Part shown: positions 59,129 through 64,000 of the stretch, in pieces | Layout of the letters: every line of letters starts with the position of its first letter | Numbering within the stretch: the stretch's first letter is position 1 | NCBI GenBank assembly: GCA_037954235.1 | Contig: JBBMOA010000013.1 | Span: forward strand, 22,191,001-22,255,000 | Direction: 5' to 3' | DNA length: 64,000 bases | DNA from: Aulostomus chinensis | Taxonomy: Eukaryota; Chordata; Actinopteri; Syngnathiformes; Aulostomidae | The notes under the pieces: generated by a model | The model's database searches: none | What the model was told of the DNA's origin: nothing | Seen by the model: only the letters and a program-made list of their open reading frames with translations | Made by a program: the position numbers and the translations under genes

Positions 59129-62100
59129 ATATACACACAAGTTCAGGAAGATTTTCTTAAACTCGTGATACTGAAGAATTTTATCTCAATGCCCAAACAG
59201 AGAAGCAGTTTCACAACATATTTCTTTTCTACCTCCTAACTTATATTATATCAAGGCCACTGGACTCTTATCAATTCCGCAGAAAAATTAACATGAGAGA
59301 TGGTGGAGAGATTTCTTGGAGTGGGTACGTCACATGGATCCAAAAATAAATCAAACATTCAGTTTGCAAGATGAATAAAACCACGATGAAGGTCTGGAGT
59401 CATTTGACATTACAATTTGAACAACCAGAAAATCCAAAATGAATTTTAGCTTTGTTTCTCTCTGATGTGCAACTGTCAGCAGTGGTTTCGTACCTTCCCA
59501 CTGGTTGTCAGGAAAGAGTTGGAGGTGGGGGCCGAGGTCACTCTTTGATTGGCATGGCGAGGTGTGGTTCCTGTTGGTTTCGCTGGTGTTGGCGTTCTGG
59601 TCACACCTGCATGAACCCGAGTCCTGGAAGAAGAGCAAAGAAGGAGGTTGAGGAACAGAACAAAATCGAAACAAAACCAGAAACACGCCGATAAATCCGA
59701 ACTTACACAGCTTATGGTATCACATTGCTCCATGGTGTCACAGGGTTGATTGTCCTGCCTACAGAAAAAAAAAGATGACAAACATCACTTAAATAAGTAT
59801 GACTGACAATAAAATTCCAGCAGAAATGACTGCTTCTCATGGGATCATTTAAAAATATCTTTTCCATTCGTGTCAGGTGCAACAGTGTGGAAGAATCTAG
59901 CCCAGTGTGGATTTCATTAAGCACACACTCGATGTTAACTGCCTGCCAAGTCGTCTTCTGGTCCTGGGATGTGAAAAGCAAAACTATTTACCTTGGTCTC
60001 ATTAGAGCAGTTAATTAGGATCATTTAGAGTACAAATTCGCTGTAGTTGTTGTTGTAGTTGAGACGTGACTGCTGTCTGTAACATGTCTGGAATAGCAGA
60101 GGACGAGTCATGCTCGTCACACACATAAAATCACGAATGACTCACTGAGCTGCTGCTCCCTCCGCAGGAAAAATCTCACATTTTTATTATTTATCATTAT
60201 TGTCTTTAATCTGCTGATTAGTTAGTGCTCCTCTTAACTGAGGAGCTGTCATTCAGGTGTTGGAAAGCTGAACCCTCCAGAACCATCCCACAGTAATCAC
60301 AAGCTGCGAGCAGCTACGGGAGGACATGAAGTGTAAAGTGCAGGTTAATGTCTGCCTTTAAGTGCCATAGATGTGAGCGACGTGAGCTAGTAAGAGAACA
60401 TCCGTGCATGTGAGAGAAAGAAATATAATAGTGTACCACACAGCCAACTCAGCCTCATTCCACTGACGTCAACACTTAACCTAAATGACCCTTGATCTCT
60501 CGAGCCTCAACGTCTTGATCTGTTGTCTACCTTTCATTTCTAATTACGGCTGAAGGCTTTTCATAACCATACCTGGCAGTGTTGATGTTGTTCTCAGTAT
60601 CTCTGACAGCGTCTGCATCCAGCTCCATTCCCGACGTCTCCTCCAGGGCGGCACCAGAGTCCAATGAATCCTGTGAGAAGGCAGGAGGGTGAAGGGTTCA
60701 CATTAAAGTAATAGACAAGCAAAAAAATGAGGGAGGACGAGTAGAAACTGAAACATTTCTAAACCGCAGATTTTAAAATTTCACTTCCTCTATTATGGTT
60801 GGCGTACGTCACTGTCAGAAATTGCAGCACAAATACACCAGAATTTAATAAAGACCAGGAAATTATATATTTGGGCAGCATTTCTATTCTCTTATTCACA
60901 ACCAATCAAAAGCTTTAGAAGATCTCAATTTGTCCAACCAATATCAATAATACTTACTGACAAAGGGAGGCTGTAAAGCCAAAGATTAAAAAAAAAGAGG
61001 AAGAGGTCTGAAATCTGAAAATAATGTGCGTTTCATTTTTCAGGGATCGTTACTTAACTGGTGTTAGAACACAGTCTGAAAAATCATTTGGATGTTATTT
61101 CACAGCAGGAAGTAGCATATTGCATCAAAATGGCCAGAAGGTGTCCAGGAACAATGGGAGACTGACAGATATTAGAAACGAACTCCGACCACCACCGCTG
61201 ACACGTCTGAAAGAAGCTTTTCACCACTTTCAGGCTGATCGGTAAGTCTTTTGGCAATTATACATCAGTAAGAACAAAACGCTGCCTGTGACTGTACGTG
61301 TACAGTGTGTGTGTGTGTGTATTTGTAAAATGTGACCGCTGTTGTCTCTGTCGGCTACCGCAGTAAAATCCCAGCAATTGTAGCAATCAGACCAGAACAA
61401 AGATGAGCTGTGCTGATAATATCAAACATTCAGCCTTGAAAGGGAGTGCAAGCACTGAAACAGGAAGGAGGTTAGCTATGGGAAATATGCTGCCAACCCA
61501 CACAGAAAATAGTCTGTCTGTGTCTATTGTGTGTGTGTGTGTCTGTGTGTGTGTATGCGCGCTGTGACCAGATTTCAACTTTGATTTGTGAGGCTTGGGG
61601 AGAAATATGTCTTTGCCACTGTTTTATTTATTATGGGTGAGAAACACAATGAAGGATTTTGTGCTGTCACTCAGGTGTGTGCAGTAGCAGGATTTTGTGC
61701 CTTGCTAATTGTGCTGGTGTGTTTGTGAATGGATGGTATGAATTTGTGTGTGTATGTGTGTGTGTGTGGGTGTGTTTGTGTCTTGCACTGACCTGTGTGT
61801 CATTCTGGTTTTGCTGCATGCGCTGCTCTGTCTGTGTGAGCGGGGTCTTTTCATCTACGTAGCAGGGACTGTCCCCAGGGTCTTGTTTTTGCTCCTGGTC
61901 ACCATGGCGGACTTGGTCTGATGGCTCACTACAGAGGAGAATGGAAAAAAGTTCAAAAGCCATCAAACAGAAAAGTTTGGACAAAGTTGTGAGGATGCGT
62001 GTTCATCAGTAACACGGAGCCTCGATGGCTTCAGTACGGCCTGACACCAACTTGACTTGTCTGATGCGCAGTGTAAACTCTTCACGCCAAGACGTCTCGA

Positions 62101-63350
62101 ATGTCAGAAACCCATAAATATCAACAACCCTTTGAGATCTTGATTCATCTTCAAGCAGACTTGATCTCAAACAGCTGCTTCACTCGACATGTGGTTTCCT
62201 TCTGCCTGCTGTCAACATGTTTCCCGCTAACATGAACCCTTTGTACACCACGTTCAGTATGGCATGCATGTCACTGAGCGGTCCTCCAGTGTCCCTTTCA
62301 GCCACTGGTGTGCGTTTGTCAGCACGCAGGCGCGGATGCATGTATGTTTAACGACTTGATGTGGTTTTTATCTTTGTGTTTCCTCTGTGGGTTCTTCTTG
62401 TTTGCACTCTCACCTCTGGCTGTCGTAGTTGCTGAGGTCTTGGTTGATGGAGGTCTTCAGCTCAAAGAAATGCTGCTCCACCGCAGCCCTGATGGTGTGC
62501 TCGATTATCCTGGACAAACACACAAGCGCATCACGAGTCACTCGCAGCCCTTCTGAGTCAACGGCTGAGGTGAAATAACATTCATCTGCTGTACCAGGTA
62601 CTTGCTTTATTTTGTACGCTTATGTTACAACTATTTTCATTCATATTTATGGAATTCACCGTGCATGATGATGAAGTCTTCTGATTCAGATTTTGGTTAT
62701 CAGTGTGAACCATGGACATACACAGAGCCATACACGTTCCACTGAGACCGTCTAGTTTTCAAATTTTATCAACAAAAACAACTTCCTGTTCCATTACAGT
62801 CTTTGAGTTGATGCTTGTTCCAGTTGGACAGGTTTGGTCTGATTGTAGTGAAGACAAACAGAAACAAACTGTGTCTACACAAGACCAAAGCCAAAGGTTT
62901 ATTGAAGTTTACTTAACAACTTTGAGCGCAATCAGTGTTTTCTTTGTTTATTCTGTAGAGGAGGAACTCCACAGCAGGAACATTTCCCTGACGGAGACAA
63001 AAATAATCCTCATAAATCAATGGACTCCAAAGTCAAATTGTGTTTTGGGTTCCTGAACCTACAAGGCTGGTTCAATCTGTTTTCAACAATACAACTTTTG
63101 AGAAATGAAAACCAAATGGAAAGCTAGAGTCTGTTAATTTTGCAAACACATCTGCTTACTTAATTACTGGAAAATGATGAATTAACTGAGCCCTTGCTGA
63201 ACTAACGATCAATAACAGATCTTACATTAACACCGGCACTGTTTTGTGAGGGTTTAACAACAGTAACTTCTAAGTGACCTGGCAACAACTGACCTTAACG
63301 TTGTCATACCTGCAGGGTGAGGAGCTCTCCTCTCCTCTATGAACCGGACT
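52505..63350 (-). CDS. fam13b: FAM13B, C-terminal part (RhoGAP end outside the window)
   Basis: Minus-strand exons in transcript order: 63310-63350 (tentative), 62414-62509, 61793-61928, 60573-60670, 59707-59758, 59494-59623, 58689-58760, 57775-58048, 57530-57671, 57085-57166, 54701-54915, 54529-54612, 54350-54445, 53748-54130, 52978-53079 and 52505-52628. Phases match throughout, giving 708 aa plus stop. Family blocks are: HTIRAAVEQHFFELKTSI; AYKSWQDDNESGEAQLSP; LTKKLQHLKKKIKQFEEQFE (coiled coil); ANPKVLKWMTDLTKIRRQIK; PQTRPRSNTLPKSFGS; PLYDRYRLVKQML; LQPIIEGETAHFWEEIKEE with a long acidic run; PELLEQLWKARAEKKKLRK; and a C-terminus ending QDSSKSI. FAM13 proteins carry an N-terminal RhoGAP domain, which is absent here because those exons lie beyond 64000. 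Human FAM13B is tied to Rho-type signalling, with limited functional data. Synteny with klhl3/hnrnpa0 favours B over A. Confidence 0.88.
54160..54209. repeat. GT microsatellite near a fam13b acceptor
   Basis: About 25 GT units (CA on the transcript) ending about 30 nt upstream of the acceptor for the exon whose border is at 54130. Confidence 0.95.
54916..57084 (-). other. fam13b intron
   Basis: A 2.2-kb intron. It contains CA arrays near 55132-55152 and 57014-57056; no nested gene was recognised. Confidence 0.75.
57014..57056. repeat. CA microsatellite
   Basis: CA array about 30 nt from the donor side of the fam13b exon 57085-57166. Confidence 0.95.
57171..57228. repeat. GA-rich repeat forming a pyrimidine tract
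   Basis: GAGAGG and GA units on the plus strand, so a CT-rich tract on the minus strand, directly upstream of the acceptor of fam13b exon 57085-57166 (CTTCAG at the border). It probably serves as the polypyrimidine tract. Confidence 0.9.
58689..58760 (-). other. fam13b exon with two in-frame acceptors
   Basis: A 72-nt exon encoding ASPPSHLHLPPIDFSCMHLQ and KEGH, bounded by CAG at 58761-58763 and GTAAGTAG at 58681-58688 (minus strand). It matches the human FAM13B stretch containing PLIDFKTMHLQ, as I recall it. A second acceptor TAG (58725-58727), with a better pyrimidine tract, would give a 36-nt in-frame form. Confidence 0.65.
58797..58842. repeat. GAA/AGA trinucleotide repeat
   Basis: Purine run of AGAAGA units. 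On the minus strand it is a pyrimidine tract 35-80 nt upstream of the fam13b exon at 58689-58760. Confidence 0.9.
59050..59123. repeat. CA microsatellite
   Basis: About 37 uninterrupted CA units in a fam13b intron. Confidence 0.97.
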
Positions 63351-64000
63351 CTGTACAGCTCTTCATTGGTGGGAGGGATTAATTCACAAGCTTGTCTGCT
63401 CGGTTATGCTGAGTCCTACAGGCTTAGTGGATCTCATCCACTTCATAAAGATTTCATTTTTCTAGTTTTGGATTAATGGAACCAATTTAAGCCTTTCCAT
63501 GTGATCCCACCTGTCATCAACCTTGATTAATACACAACATAAAGGACTCAATTAAGAATCAATTATGAGACCGACCGATGTGTTTATCTCCTTGTCTAAT
63601 ATCAGAATATACAGCCATTCCTCGTTCTCCCTCATGACGTCGAGGATTAAGCAGCCTAATAATCACAGAAATTAATGCTTTTCCAATTAAGCAACCCTTG
63701 ATAAAACAGACGACCTGGTCTTGTTATAAAAAGGATTAGTGATGTAAAACCAGCACTCAGTGAGGAGACAGGCGAAGGCACCTCAGCCTATAAAAGGTAT
63801 CAGCAGCACTCACACTTTGACCTCTTCTGGACTGACGCCCAACAGTTGATCTACTGAGATTTTATGCAGCTTTATTCCTTACCTACTTAGGTTCTGGTTC
63901 TAACGTCCTCATTTACACAGGCTTTGTTTATCCTTCCATTCAGAGAGAGGTTGAGCTTGGAGACCTTGTAGAAGCTTGAACTCCTCTACAGCAGCTGCTC
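62510..64000 (-). other. fam13b 5' intronic sequence up to the window edge
   Basis: Apart from the tentative 41-nt exon at 63310-63350 I see no coding exon. No RhoGAP-like sequence was found on the minus strand, so the GAP exons are expected further right. Confidence 0.5.

Noticed and set aside
1..64000. Possible prokaryotic-type system, CRISPR array or defence island
   Set aside because: The whole window is vertebrate in structure: spliced genes, SINEs, LINEs and microsatellites. The direct repeats present are simple tandem arrays without spacers.

Overview
This is a vertebrate genomic segment, almost certainly from a teleost fish. The evidence is multi-exon genes with GT-AG introns, abundant CA/GT, GA and ATT microsatellites, long C and G runs, tRNA-derived SINEs of the kind common in teleosts, and decayed LINE fragments. 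There are no operons, prokaryotic signals or CRISPR arrays. Five protein genes can be read.

Layout. (1) Positions 1-13073 hold no gene that I can support. They contain microsatellites and a decayed non-LTR retrotransposon near 6315-7430. (2) maea lies on the plus strand (CDS 13160-20628, nine exons, 396 aa) and encodes a catalytic-module subunit of the CTLH/GID E3 ubiquitin ligase. (3) Two intronless hnRNP A0-type genes lie in tandem on the plus strand (23535-24425 and 29011-29907), each with two RRMs and a Gly-rich tail. (4) klhl3 lies on the plus strand (CDS 32541-45502, fifteen exons, 602 aa) and encodes the BTB-BACK-Kelch adaptor of CUL3 ubiquitin ligase. (5) A SINE/LINE-rich gap of about 7 kb follows. 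(6) fam13b lies on the minus strand (exons from about 63350 down to the stop at 52505). Its C-terminal ~708 aa are visible. The RhoGAP-encoding 5' part is not seen and probably lies beyond the right edge. klhl3 and fam13b are convergent.

The order hnrnpa0-klhl3-fam13b matches what I recall of human 5q31, which supports klhl3 over klhl2 and fam13b over fam13a. In human, MAEA is on 4p16, so its position here is a synteny join. Two genes (maea, klhl3) act in ubiquitin ligation, but nothing in the sequence suggests they work as one system.

I found no previously undescribed system. The most useful observations are: the two hnRNP A0 copies differ at the serine that corresponds to the MK2 phosphosite of human HNRNPA0; a fam13b exon has two in-frame acceptors; several splice sites abut simple repeats; two perfect CTCF-core matches occur; and two orphan stretches look like exons. 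All exon borders come from reading splice sites, reading phase and remembered human proteins; no alignment was run.
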